DNA of 64,000 nucleotides from Brevibacterium sp. W7.2 (GCF_018137945.1 NZ_CP073089.1:2542001-2606000), one strand, 5' to 3'; shown: positions 8,115-16,790, counted from the stretch's first letter. Program-made: numbers and translations. The notes: a model not told the origin generated them from the letters alone.

Positions 8115-8885
8115 ATGACCGCCATGACCACCGCTGAAGAATTCGCCGGCCTCACCGCCCTCGTCACGGGAGGGGCCTCGGGCATCGGCGCCGCCGTCAC
8201 CGAACAGCTTCTGGCAGCCGGCGCGAACGTCGCCGTCCTCGACCTCGATCCCGCGGGCTCCCCCGCGGGTGCCCTGGCGCTGCAGTGCGACGTCTCCGAC
8301 CGGGACTCCGTGGAGGCGGCCGTCGCCGCGGCAGCATCCGAGTACGGCGGCATCGACATCGTCGTCAACAACGCCGGCATCGGGGCGCAGGGGCAGGTCG
8401 ATGCCAACGACGACGCCGAATGGAATCGCGTGCTCGGCGTCAACGTCATCTCCGTCGCCCGCGTCACCGCGGCCGCACTGCCACACCTGCGCCGGTCCGA
8501 GCACGCCGCGGTCGTCAACACCTCGTCGATCGCCGCGACGGCGGGGCTGCCCGACCGCGTCCTCTATTCCGCCTCGAAGGGGGCGATCTACTCGATGACG
8601 CTCGCGATGGCCGCCGACCACGTCCGCGAGGGCATCCGCGTCAACGCCGTGTGCCCGGGCACCGCGAACACCCCGTGGGTGATGAAGGGCCTGATGGCGA
8701 AGGCGGAGAACCCCGAGGAGGAGCTGCGCCAGCTCAATGCGCGCCAACCCCACGGTCGTCTCGTCGAACCCGCCGAGGTGGCCCGGACGATCCTCTTCCT
8801 CGCCAGCCCGCTCCAGGGTTCGACGACCGGCACGGCGATCGCCGTCGACGGCGGCATGCAGGGGCTGCGTCTGCGCGCGGAGTGA
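8115..8885 (+). CDS. SDR oxidoreductase, probable 2-keto-3-deoxy-L-fuconate dehydrogenase
   Basis: A 256-residue classical short-chain dehydrogenase/reductase. The Rossmann glycine motif TGGASGIG lies near residues 18-25, NNAG follows, and the Ser-Tyr-Lys triad falls in NTSSIAAT and LYSASKG; PGTANTPW follows the active site. In the non-phosphorylating fucose pathway such an enzyme oxidises 2-keto-3-deoxy-L-fuconate to the 2,4-diketo acid, which a FAH-type hydrolase then splits into pyruvate and lactate. GGAAGGAACC precedes ATG 8115. The gene ends the forward series, 3 bases from the convergent regulator. No diketo-acid hydrolase follows it. Confidence 0.85.
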   Translation: MTAMTTAEEFAGLTALVTGGASGIGAAVTEQLLAAGANVAVLDLDPAGSPAGALALQCDVSDRDSVEAAVAAAASEYGGIDIVVNNAGIGAQGQVDANDDAEWNRVLGVNVISVARVTAAALPHLRRSEHAAVVNTSSIAATAGLPDRVLYSASKGAIYSMTLAMAADHVREGIRVNAVCPGTANTPWVMKGLMAKAENPEEELRQLNARQPHGRLVEPAEVARTILFLASPLQGSTTGTAIAVDGGMQGLRLRAE

Positions 8886-8888
8886 GGC

Positions 8889-9593
8889 TCAGCCCGCGCC
8901 CGGTCCGGGGGCGTCGTCGGCGACGACGTCGACCTCGTCGACCCAGCGCTGCACGCCGGTGACGTGGAGGATCATCATCGACTGCGCCAGACGCGCGTCT
9001 CCGGCGGCGAGGGCGTCGATGATCGCCCGGTGCTCATCGAGGGTGCGCTCGATGGCGCCGGGATCGGTCATGCCCCGCCAGGTCCGCGCCCGCGTCGTCT
9101 TCATCGACACGGCTTCGAGCATCGCGGCGAGGTAGTCGTTGCCCGCGTGCTTGGCGATCGTCGCATGGAAGTCGAAGTCGTGGGAGACGAGGGATTCGAC
9201 CGAGTCGGGGTCGGTGTCCCTGATCGTCTGCCGCAGATCCTCGAGCCCGGCCGCGTCGATGCGGGTCGCCGCGCGGTACGCGGTCTCGGCTTCGAAGATG
9301 CGCCTGACCTCGAGGATCTCCCGCAGCGACCCCGAGGCGTGGACGTCGACGAGGAAGGACACCGCCTCGGTGAGGTCCTCGGCCGAGAGCGAGGTGACGT
9401 AGGTTCCCGACCCGCGTCGCACGTCGAGGACGTTGATGAAGTCGAGGGCCTTGACCGCCTCCCGCAGGGAGTTGCGGGAGAGGCCGAGCCGCTCGGAGAG
9501 CTCGGCCTCCGGGGGCAGACGGTCCCCCGGCCTGAGCTCACCGGTGACGATGAGGTCCTTGATCTTGTCGAGCGCGTCATCCGTCAGTGCCAT
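8889..9593 (-). CDS. GntR-family (FadR/FCD) transcriptional regulator
   Basis: A 234-residue regulator with an N-terminal winged helix (DRLPPEAELSERLGLSRNSLREAVKAL, then RRGSGTYV) and a helical FCD ligand domain. The FCD metal and ligand positions are seen in SHDFDFHATIAKHAGN and DEHRAIIDAL. Such proteins usually repress sugar-acid catabolic operons until the acid binds. It sits between the two halves of the module, convergent with the SDR gene and upstream of, and co-oriented with, the binding-protein gene. The two matching palindromes at 2744 and 13298 are its best candidate sites. TTGGAGCC before ATG 9593 is the ribosome site. Confidence 0.9.
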   Translation of the reverse strand: MALTDDALDKIKDLIVTGELRPGDRLPPEAELSERLGLSRNSLREAVKALDFINVLDVRRGSGTYVTSLSAEDLTEAVSFLVDVHASGSLREILEVRRIFEAETAYRAATRIDAAGLEDLRQTIRDTDPDSVESLVSHDFDFHATIAKHAGNDYLAAMLEAVSMKTTRARTWRGMTDPGAIERTLDEHRAIIDALAAGDARLAQSMMILHVTGVQRWVDEVDVVADDAPGPGAG

Positions 9594-9661
9594 GGCTCCA
9601 ACCTTATGTCCTCACCGGGCATGATCGTCGGCACCACCGCGGTCGCCGAGGCGGATGATCC

Positions 9662-10633
9662 TCACTCGTAGAGGAGCTCGGCGATCTGCGGGTCCTCGAT
9701 GTTGTTCTTGTCGTACCAGTAGAACGCGGTCGGGATCTGCTTCTCCAGGTCCTTCCCGTCGATCGCGTCGACGGCGGCCTGCACGGTCTGGCTGCCGATG
9801 TCGAGCGGGCTCTGCGTGACCGCGCCGAGCATCGACCCGTCCTTGATCGCGTCGAGCTGGGCCTTGCCCGAGTCGAAGCCGACGATCGTGACGTCGGTGT
9901 TGCCGAGCTCCTTGGCTCCTTGGACGACGCCGATCGCCGCACCTTCGTTCGTGCCGTAGAGACCGGCGAGGTCGGGATTGGCCTGGAGCATCGCCTTCGT
10001 CGCGTCCGCGGACTTCGCCTGGTCGCCGTCGGCGTTCTGCTCGGCGACGATCTCGATGTTCGGCTCGTTCTGCTCGAGGTACTCGACGAAGCCGTCGCGG
10101 CGTTCGACTCCGGTCTGGGCGGTCTCCGAATGGGTGACGATCCCGACCTTGCCCTCCCCGCCGAGGGCTTCGGCGAGCTTCTTCGCATCCTCTGCGGCAG
10201 CGGCCTTGTTGTCGGTGGCGACGGTGGTCAGCGGGATGTCGCTGTCGACTCCGGAGTCGAAGGCGATGACGGGGATGTCGTTCGACTGCGCCTGCTGGAG
10301 CAGCGGGATGACGGCCTTGCTGTCGAGCGCGGCGATCGCGACTGCGTCGGGCTGCTTGTCGAGCGCCGTCTGCAGCTGGGTGACCTGCTGTTCGACGTCG
10401 GTCTCGCTGTCGGGGCCCTCGAAGGTCACGGTGACGCCGAGTTCCTTCGCCTTCTCCTCGGCTCCCGTCTTCACCGTCTGCCAGAACTGGTGCTGATAGC
10501 CCTTCGAGATGATCGCGATCGTCCGCTCTCCGTCCCCGCCGCTCGATCCGGTGTCGGCCGAACCGCAGCCGGTGGCGATGAGGGCGATGGACGACAGTGC
10601 CGCGAGCGAGGTGAGCAGCTTTCCTATCCTCAT
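9662..10633 (-). CDS. ribose-type ABC importer, substrate-binding lipoprotein
   Basis: A 323-residue periplasmic-binding-protein-like lipoprotein (Peripla_BP_4 / RbsB-type). A lipoprotein signal peptide runs to the lipobox ALIATGC, followed by a Ser/Gly linker. The mature domain has the usual alternating Rossmann folds, with IISKGYQHQFWQTVKTGAEE at the first lobe and NPDLAGLYGTNEGAAIG in the second. It would present a sugar to the permease encoded just upstream (10672-11727). A start at 10633 is chosen because GAAGGAGATCACC precedes it and it begins the signal peptide; a longer frame upstream is not credible. The sugar is probably fucose or a related aldose by context. Confidence 0.9.
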   Translation of the reverse strand: MRIGKLLTSLAALSSIALIATGCGSADTGSSGGDGERTIAIISKGYQHQFWQTVKTGAEEKAKELGVTVTFEGPDSETDVEQQVTQLQTALDKQPDAVAIAALDSKAVIPLLQQAQSNDIPVIAFDSGVDSDIPLTTVATDNKAAAAEDAKKLAEALGGEGKVGIVTHSETAQTGVERRDGFVEYLEQNEPNIEIVAEQNADGDQAKSADATKAMLQANPDLAGLYGTNEGAAIGVVQGAKELGNTDVTIVGFDSGKAQLDAIKDGSMLGAVTQSPLDIGSQTVQAAVDAIDGKDLEKQIPTAFYWYDKNNIEDPQIAELLYE

Positions 10634-10671
10634 GGTGATCTCCTTCGATTCTTCGTGTGGGCGATGGTGGG

Positions 10672-11727
10672 TCAGAGTGGTGCGGATCCGGTGGAGGAGT
10701 TCTTCTTGCGCACGATGTCGAGGTAGACGGCGAGCAGCACGACGACGCCGATGGCCACCTGCTGCCATTCCTGGGCGACGCCGGCCATGCGCAGACCGTT
10801 GTCGAGGACGGCCATGATGAGGGCGCCGATGACGGTGCCGACCATCGACCCGCGGCCTCCGGCGAGCGAGGTGCCGCCGATGATCACCGCGGCGATCGCC
10901 TGGAGCTCGATGCCGGCGCCGCCGGTCGGCTGCGCCGAACTGAGACGGGAGGCCGAGAGCACCCCGGCGAGGCCGACGAAGAGCCCGCAGAGGACGTAGA
11001 CGGAGATCAGCCAGCCGCGGACGTTGACGCCCGAGAGCCTCGTGGCCTTCTCGTTCGAGCCGATCGCGAACGCCGTGCGGCCGATGAGGGTGCGCTGGAG
11101 GACGATGACCGAGACGACGATGAGGATGAGGAAGAGCACGGTGCCCAGCGGCAGCCGCATTCCCGGGATGAGCGAGACATTCATGATCGCCCCGAAGCCG
11201 GGGCTGTCGGTGAAGTAGATCGGCTTGGTCCCGCTGACGACGAGCGACAGTCCCTGGGTGATCATCATCATGCCGAGCGTGGCGATGAACGGCGGCAGCC
11301 CGAGGACGGCGACGTTGAAGCCGTTGACGAGGCCGATGAGGCCGCCGAAGGCGATCGTCAGGGCGATCCCGACGATGAGCGGCAGACCCATGTTCGTGAT
11401 GAAGACCCCGGCCATGACTCCGCAGAGGATCATCCCCGTGCCCACGGACAGGTCGATGCCGCCGGTGATGATGATGAACGTGACGCCGAGGGCGAGCAGC
11501 CCGACGGTCGTCACCGTGGTGAGGATCGTCGAGAGGTTCGTGACGGTGAGGAACGAATCGGGGTTGATGATCGCGAAGACGATGATGATGACGATGAGGC
11601 TCGCCACAGCGAGGAGCTGCTGCAGCGAGTTGCGCCAGAAGCTGCGCGTCCCGGCGGGACGACCGGTGGCGGCGGCCGGGGCATCAGAGGTCTGCGGGCG
11701 GGCGGCGGAAGCGGTTTCGGCATTCAT
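10672..11727 (-). CDS. ribose-type ABC importer, permease
   Basis: A 351-residue inner-membrane permease of the RbsC/BPD_transp_2 family, with roughly 8-10 hydrophobic helices after a 30-residue Ala/Pro-rich cytoplasmic lead. Typical segments include LGVTFIIITGGIDLSVG and the ATPase-contact region AIGSNEKATRLSGVNV, then IIGGTSLAGGRGSMVGTVIGA. It forms the channel with the ATPase at 11728-13251; a single permease gene implies a homodimer. Its ATG lies immediately after the ATPase stop, with no intervening base. Confidence 0.92.
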   Translation of the reverse strand: MNAETASAARPQTSDAPAAATGRPAGTRSFWRNSLQQLLAVASLIVIIIVFAIINPDSFLTVTNLSTILTTVTTVGLLALGVTFIIITGGIDLSVGTGMILCGVMAGVFITNMGLPLIVGIALTIAFGGLIGLVNGFNVAVLGLPPFIATLGMMMITQGLSLVVSGTKPIYFTDSPGFGAIMNVSLIPGMRLPLGTVLFLILIVVSVIVLQRTLIGRTAFAIGSNEKATRLSGVNVRGWLISVYVLCGLFVGLAGVLSASRLSSAQPTGGAGIELQAIAAVIIGGTSLAGGRGSMVGTVIGALIMAVLDNGLRMAGVAQEWQQVAIGVVVLLAVYLDIVRKKNSSTGSAPL

Positions 11728-13251
11728 TCAGGCGACGATTCCCATCGATTCGGTGTGCTGCGTGGCCAGGGCCATGACGGAGTCCTGCGTGGCATCGGCG
11801 GCGGTGAGGATGCCGGTGAGGCGGCCTTCGCTGAGCACGGCGATGCGGTGTGAGAGCAGGAGGACTTCGGGCAGTTCGGAGGAGATGACGATGATCGACT
11901 TGCCCTGCGCGCTGAGCTCGCGCAGCAGGGCGTAGATCTCGGCCTTCGCGCCGACGTCGATGCCCCGGGTGGGTTCGTCGAAGATGAAGACGTCACAGTC
12001 CTTGACGAGCCATTTCGCGATGGCGACCTTCTGCTGGTTGCCGCCGGAGAGCTTCTCGAGCACCTGCGCGATCGACGGCGTGCGGATCCGCAGCCGTGAC
12101 ACGAGATCACGGGCGGTGGTATCGATGGCCGTCTCGTCGGTGAATCCGAAGCGGCTGAAGCGCCGCAGACTCGGCAGGGCGATGTTGTCGCGGACGCTCT
12201 GCCCCACGAGCACGCCGAGCTGCTTGCGGTCCTCGGACAGGTAGCAGATCCCCAGCCGCGCGGCCGCCGCCGGACTGCCGATCGTCACGCCTCGGCCGTT
12301 GACGGTGACCGTGCCGGCGGTCAGGGGGTCAGCGCCGATGATCGCGCGGGCGGTCTCCGTGCGGCCGGCTCCCATGAGACCGGCGAGTCCGAGGATCTCA
12401 CCGCGGCGGAGGTCGAAGCTGATGCCGCGCAGCTTCGCCTTCGTCTGCAGGTCCGTCACGGCGAGGACCACCTCGGCGGAGTCGTCATGGGCGGGTGCGT
12501 CGGCGACGGCGGCGAGTTCACGACCGACCATCATGCGGATGACCTCGGGCATCTCGGTCGTCGCGGTCGGCACGGTGCCGATCTTCTCGCCGTCGCGGAT
12601 GACGGTGATCCGCTCCGTGATGGCCTTGAGCTCGGGCATCCGGTGCGAGATGTAGATGACACCGGTCTCCGGGGTGATGAAGCGGCGGATGAGCCCGTGG
12701 AGGACCTCGACCTCCTCATCGTTGAGGGCGGCGGTGGGTTCGTCCATGATGAGGATCCGCGCATCCTGGTTGAGCGCCTTCGCGATCTCGACCATCTGCT
12801 GCGCGGCGACGGTGAGCCGCCCGACGACGGCGCGCGGGTCGAGCGCGAGACCGAGCCGGCTGAAAAGGGCCTGCGCATCCCGGTTGAGCTGACGTTCGCT
12901 GATGAAGGGACCGATGCGCGGTTCGCGGCCGAGATAGATGTTCTGGGCCACCGTGAGATCCTCGACGAGGTTGAATTCCTGGTGGATGATGGCGATGCCG
13001 AGGCGCTCGGCGTCGGTCGTCGACCCGATCGTCACCGGGGTGCCGTCGATGCGGAACTCCCCGGCGTCCGGGGTGTAGACGCCCGAGAGCAGCTTCATCA
13101 GCGTCGACTTCCCGGCTCCGTTCTCCCCGACGAGGCCGAGGACCTCTCCGGGATACAGGTCGAGGTCGACGTCGGAGAGGGCTCTGACGCCGGGGAAGGA
13201 TTTGGCGGCGCCGCGGATGTCGAGCAGCGGAGTGCTCGTCGTCTCTGACAT
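11728..13251 (-). CDS. ribose-type ABC importer, ATPase (tandem nucleotide-binding domains)
   Basis: A 507-residue double ABC ATPase of the RbsA/XylG/MglA type. Domain 1 has a full Walker A (GLVGENGAGKST), a signature-like LTVAAQQMVEIAKAL and Walker B ILIMDEPTAAL. Domain 2 has the degenerate Walker A usual for the family (GLAGLMGAGRTE) but an intact signature (LSGGNQQKVAIAKWL) and VFIFDEPTRGID. It energises uptake with the permease and lipoprotein that follow on the same strand. GAGGAG lies before ATG 13251. The palindrome at 13298-13312 sits about 50 bases upstream, in a position suited to control the whole importer operon. Confidence 0.93.
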   Translation of the reverse strand: MSETTSTPLLDIRGAAKSFPGVRALSDVDLDLYPGEVLGLVGENGAGKSTLMKLLSGVYTPDAGEFRIDGTPVTIGSTTDAERLGIAIIHQEFNLVEDLTVAQNIYLGREPRIGPFISERQLNRDAQALFSRLGLALDPRAVVGRLTVAAQQMVEIAKALNQDARILIMDEPTAALNDEEVEVLHGLIRRFITPETGVIYISHRMPELKAITERITVIRDGEKIGTVPTATTEMPEVIRMMVGRELAAVADAPAHDDSAEVVLAVTDLQTKAKLRGISFDLRRGEILGLAGLMGAGRTETARAIIGADPLTAGTVTVNGRGVTIGSPAAAARLGICYLSEDRKQLGVLVGQSVRDNIALPSLRRFSRFGFTDETAIDTTARDLVSRLRIRTPSIAQVLEKLSGGNQQKVAIAKWLVKDCDVFIFDEPTRGIDVGAKAEIYALLRELSAQGKSIIVISSELPEVLLLSHRIAVLSEGRLTGILTAADATQDSVMALATQHTESMGIVA

Positions 13252-13297
13252 GTGGCGGTGACTCCTCGTTGAATACCGTGTCCCACGTCATCACGCG

Positions 13298-13312
13298 AGA
13301 CATCCTATGTCT
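13298..13312. promoter_or_regulatory. palindromic operator AGACAT-CCT-ATGTCT
   Basis: A perfect 6-3-6 inverted repeat upstream of the ABC importer. It shares the ACATCCTATGT core with the site at 2744-2760 in the dehydratase promoter. The two sites bracket the module and probably bind the same regulator, most simply the GntR protein at 8889-9593. Confidence 0.6.
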
Positions 13313-13539
13313 GTTGCTCAGACTAGAGGCACAGTCGAGCAAAGACAAGATCTCGCCGGGATTGTTTGTCGAAACGCAATGGATGGATTGTCAATACATT
13401 GGATGACTGTGTGGAGTTTTGCCGGTCCCGCTTGAGCGTCCGGTGCGCACGGCAAGGCTCTTCCGTCCCGCCGGGCATGGCCACCGCACTCCACCGCGGA
13501 TATACTTCAATATTCAACCATCTTGATCTGGAGCGCCCG

Positions 13540-14454
13540 ATGACCCCTGCACCCAGCACCGTCCTCCCACCCGATGCCGGAATGGACGCCGTGACCCTGC
13601 GCGTCGGCGACCTCGACCTCATGACCGACTACTACCGGAATGCGCTCGCCCTCGAACCGCTCGAGGAGGCCTCCCGGGGGCGCGAGGTCCATCGCGTCCT
13701 CGGCCGCGGCACGACGCCGATGGTGAAGTTCGTCTCGACCCCGGACCTGCCGGTCGGAAGCCGCCGGAGCGCCGGACTCTTCCACACCGCCTTCCTCTTC
13801 GAGACCCCCGAATCCCTGGCCGCGACCGTCGCACACGCCGCGGCGAACACCCGCAGCCGGTTCCTCGCCGCCCAGGATCACCTAGTGTCGCAGGCGTTCT
13901 ACTTCTCCGACCCCGAGGGCAACGGCATCGAACTCTACGTCGATCGGGACCGCGCGCAGTGGGGCCACTCCCCTGCCGGCGAGATCGAGATGGACTCGAT
14001 CGGCTTCGACCCCAACGCCTTCCTCCGCGAGCATCTCGACAGCGGCACGCTGACGAGCGCATCGGAGCTGCCCGGCACCGTCGGCCATGTTCACCTGCAG
14101 GTCGGCGATCTCGATCGAGCCCGCGAGTTCTACGTCGGCGCGCTCGGCTTCGAACCGACGAACTCGACGATGCCCGGGGCCGTCTTCGCCTCGGCCGGCG
14201 GCTACCACCATCACGTCGCGATGAACACGTGGAACAGCCTCGGTGCGGGACCGCGGGCCGCGAGCCTCGGCCTCGGCGATCTCGCGATCACGGTGCCGGC
14301 ACGCGAGGACCTCGATGCCCTCGTCGAGAGGCTGACGGCGCGGTCGCTGCCGTTCGCCGACGAGGAGCGCTCGGTGCGCCTGGCCGACCCGTGGGGCACG
14401 CAGGTGACCGTCGGGGTCGGCGGCAGCACGCTCGAGGAGACCCTCGAGCGCTGA
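13540..14454 (+). CDS. VOC-superfamily protein, catechol-2,3-dioxygenase-like (CatE type)
   Basis: A 304-residue protein with two vicinal-oxygen-chelate modules. The first begins DAVTLRVGDLDLMTDYYRNALAL and includes LFHTAFLFE and DPEGNGIELY; the second begins VGHVHLQVGDLDRAREFYVGALGF and includes YHHHVAMNTW. His and Glu positions consistent with a metal site are present (GHVHLQ, GYHHHVA), as in Bacillus CatE-like proteins, but the substrate is unknown. ATG 13540 follows TCTGGAGCGCCCG; an upstream frame would add 58 residues without a ribosome site. It is divergent from the ABC importer and convergent with the copper ATPase. Confidence 0.82.
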   Translation: MTPAPSTVLPPDAGMDAVTLRVGDLDLMTDYYRNALALEPLEEASRGREVHRVLGRGTTPMVKFVSTPDLPVGSRRSAGLFHTAFLFETPESLAATVAHAAANTRSRFLAAQDHLVSQAFYFSDPEGNGIELYVDRDRAQWGHSPAGEIEMDSIGFDPNAFLREHLDSGTLTSASELPGTVGHVHLQVGDLDRAREFYVGALGFEPTNSTMPGAVFASAGGYHHHVAMNTWNSLGAGPRAASLGLGDLAITVPAREDLDALVERLTARSLPFADEERSVRLADPWGTQVTVGVGGSTLEETLER

Positions 14455-14465
14455 GGGCTCAGCGC
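14448..14465. terminator. bidirectional terminator-like hairpin over two stop codons
   Basis: GCGCTGAG-GG-CTCAGCGC forms an 8-bp stem covering the stop of the forward VOC gene and the stop of the reverse ATPase gene. No T-run follows on either strand, so its strength is uncertain. Confidence 0.4.
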
Positions 14466-16762
14466 CCGGCCGGATCGCGCTCAGCCGGATGGCGTTCGGC
14501 GGGATCGCGCTCGGCGGGATCGCGCTCGGCGGGATGGCGCTCGGCCGCGGCGACGACGGCCTCGGGCCGCAGGTCGAGGCGGCGCAGGAGCTGCGCGTTG
14601 AGGGCGACGACGACCGTCGAGGCCGACATGAGGATCGCGCCGACGCTCATCGGCAGGACGAACCCGATCGGCGCGAGGATGCCCGCGGCCAGGGGGACGG
14701 CGAGGAGGTTGTAGCCGGCGGCCCACCAGAGGTTCTGCTTCATCTTACGGTAGCTGGCCCGCGAGAGCTCGAGGACGGAGAGCACCGAGCGGGGATCGTC
14801 GGAGGCGAGGATGACTCCCGCCGAGCCGATCGCGACGTCGGTGCCCGCACCGATCGCGATGCCGACATCGGCCTGCGCGAGGGCGGGGGCGTCGTTGACG
14901 CCGTCGCCGACCATCGCGACCGTCTTCCCCTCGGCCTGGAGTTCGGCGACCTTCGCCGCCTTGTCCGCCGGGCGCACGCCGGCGAAGACCCGGTCGATGC
15001 CGAGGTCAGCGGCCACGGATCGGGCGACCGCCTCGGCGTCGCCGGTGATCATGACGACCTCGATGTCCTGGGCGTGGAGGGCCTCGACAGCCTGCCGGGA
15101 CTCGGCCCTGATCTCATCGGCCAGGCGCAGCGCGCCGACGACCTGCCCGGCGACGAGGACGTGGAGGATGATCGCTCCCTCGGCCCGCCAGGTCTCGGCG
15201 ACCGCGGCCTCGACGGCACCGCGGGCACTGAGCAGGTAGGGTCCGCCGACCTCGACCTCGGTGCCGTCGACCTCGGCGCGCACTCCGACGGCCGGTGAGG
15301 ACGAGAAGTTCCGTGCCGTCGGCACGGTCAGTCCCCGCTCGTCAGCGGCGCGGACGATCGCTCGGGCGAGCGGGTGCTCGCTGTCCGTCTCGGCCGCGGC
15401 GGCGAGAGCGAGCACCTCGTCGTCGCTGCGCGTCCCGGTCGTCTCGACGGCGGTGACGGTCGGCTCGCCCTTCGTCAGGGTTCCCGTCTTGTCGAAGAGC
15501 ACGGCGTCGACGGTGCGCATCGTCTCGAGCGCGAGTCGGTCCTTGATGAGGACCCCGGCGCGTGCGGCGCGTTCCGTGGCGATCGAGACGACGAGCGGGA
15601 TCGCCAGCCCCAGGGCATGGGGGCAGGCGATGACGAGGACGGTGATCGTGCGCACGACCGCCGTGTCGGGCATGCCGACGAGAGTCCAGACGATCGCGGT
15701 GATGACGGCGGCGCCGAGGGCGAACCAGAACAGCCAGGCCGCGGCGCGGTCGGCCAGTCGCTGGGCGCGTGAGGAGGAGTTCTGGGCGTCGGCGACGAGT
15801 TTGCGGATGCCGGCCAGCGCGGTGTCGTCACCGGTCGCGGTGATCTCGATCCGCAGGCCCGAGTCCGTGGCGACGGTGCCCGCGACGACGGTGTCGCCGA
15901 CGCTGCGGCGCACCGGCCGGGACTCCCCGGTGATCATCGACTCGTCCATCTCCGCGGTGCCGTCGACGATGCGCCCGTCTGCCGGCACAGCGGAGCCGGG
16001 GCGGACGAGGACGACATCGCCGACGACGAGGTCGGCCGGTGCGACCGTCACGGTGGTGCCGTCGACGATCTTCACCGCCTCATCGGGCAGGAGGGCGGCG
16101 AGGCTGTCGAGCGCCGAGGTGGTCTGCGCGAGCGAGCGCATCTCCAGCCAATGGCCGGCGAGCATGATGACGATGAGGAGTGCGAGCTCCCACCAGAAGT
16201 CGAGTTCGGGGTCGAGGATCCCCAGCGAGGCGCCCCACGAGGCGACGAAGGCGACGGTGATCGCGAGCGCGATGAGGAGCATCATCCCCGGCTTGCGGGC
16301 CTTGAGCTCGCTCCACCCGCCGGTGAGGAACGGCCTGCCGCCCCACACGTACATGACCGTGCCGAGCACCGGTGCGATCCAGCGCACCCAGCCCCACGGC
16401 CCCGATTCGGGCACCATGTAGCCGACGAGGTGGCCGAACATCGGGCTGAAGGCGATGACCGGCACCGCGATGACCGCCATGATCCCGAAGAGGCGGCCGA
16501 ACACCGCGGCATGCCCGCCGTGGCCCCCGTGGCCGGAGTGGTCCATGCCCGAGTGGTCCATCCCCGAATGATCTATTCCCGAGTGATCCATTCCCGAGTG
16601 ATCCATCGCCCCGTGCCCCGAGTGATCGTGGCCCGCGTGATCGTGGCCCGAATGTTCGTGGCCCGCGTGATCGGCCCCGGGCTGCTGGTGTCCGGCATGG
16701 TCATGGCCCGCATGGCTCTGCTCGAGTTCCGTCGCTCTCTGGTGATCCCGTTCCGTGTCCAT
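14459..16762 (-). CDS. copB: copper-type P1B ATPase (CPH motif, CopB-like)
   Basis: A 767-residue heavy-metal P-type ATPase exporting Cu (Cu+ or Cu2+) or Ag+. Order of parts: a His/Asp/Gly/Met-rich N-terminus of about 85 residues built on HDHAGH and DHSGM units, transmembrane helices, the actuator TGES loop, the CPH metal helix (IACPHALGLAIPL), the phosphorylation site DKTGT, an HP motif (SEHPLARAI), MVGDGVNDAPAL, and two last helices. CPH instead of CPC and the absence of a GMxCxxC domain mark the CopB subgroup. The C-terminus is five repeats of an AERxP unit. The palindrome ATACCCC-CTA-GGGGTAT immediately upstream suggests CsoR-type copper induction. TATAGG between that palindrome and the ATG could be a -10 box for a nearly leaderless message. 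Confidence 0.93.
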   Translation of the reverse strand: MDTERDHQRATELEQSHAGHDHAGHQQPGADHAGHEHSGHDHAGHDHSGHGAMDHSGMDHSGIDHSGMDHSGMDHSGHGGHGGHAAVFGRLFGIMAVIAVPVIAFSPMFGHLVGYMVPESGPWGWVRWIAPVLGTVMYVWGGRPFLTGGWSELKARKPGMMLLIALAITVAFVASWGASLGILDPELDFWWELALLIVIMLAGHWLEMRSLAQTTSALDSLAALLPDEAVKIVDGTTVTVAPADLVVGDVVLVRPGSAVPADGRIVDGTAEMDESMITGESRPVRRSVGDTVVAGTVATDSGLRIEITATGDDTALAGIRKLVADAQNSSSRAQRLADRAAAWLFWFALGAAVITAIVWTLVGMPDTAVVRTITVLVIACPHALGLAIPLVVSIATERAARAGVLIKDRLALETMRTVDAVLFDKTGTLTKGEPTVTAVETTGTRSDDEVLALAAAAETDSEHPLARAIVRAADERGLTVPTARNFSSSPAVGVRAEVDGTEVEVGGPYLLSARGAVEAAVAETWRAEGAIILHVLVAGQVVGALRLADEIRAESRQAVEALHAQDIEVVMITGDAEAVARSVAADLGIDRVFAGVRPADKAAKVAELQAEGKTVAMVGDGVNDAPALAQADVGIAIGAGTDVAIGSAGVILASDDPRSVLSVLELSRASYRKMKQNLWWAAGYNLLAVPLAAGILAPIGFVLPMSVGAILMSASTVVVALNAQLLRRLDLRPEAVVAAAERHPAERDPAERDPAERHPAERDPAGR
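14471..14545. repeat. 15-bp tandem repeat in the 3' end of the copper ATPase gene
   Basis: Five units of 15 bases, with the consensus gggatcgcgctcggc on the + strand, encode the AERDP/AERHP tail of the ATPase. Units differ at one to three positions. The tail alternates Asp and His, so it could affect metal binding, or it may simply be slippage-prone DNA. Confidence 0.8.
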
Positions 16763-16773
16763 ATCGTCAACCT

Positions 16774-16790
16774 ATACCCCCTAGGGGTAT
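16774..16790. promoter_or_regulatory. copper-responsive operator ATACCCC-CTA-GGGGTAT
   Basis: A perfect 7-3-7 palindrome 11 bases before the ATPase start. Poly-G/poly-C palindromes of this form flanked by AT are typical of CsoR-regulated copper genes in actinobacteria. No csoR gene lies in the window, so the regulator would act from elsewhere. Confidence 0.65.
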
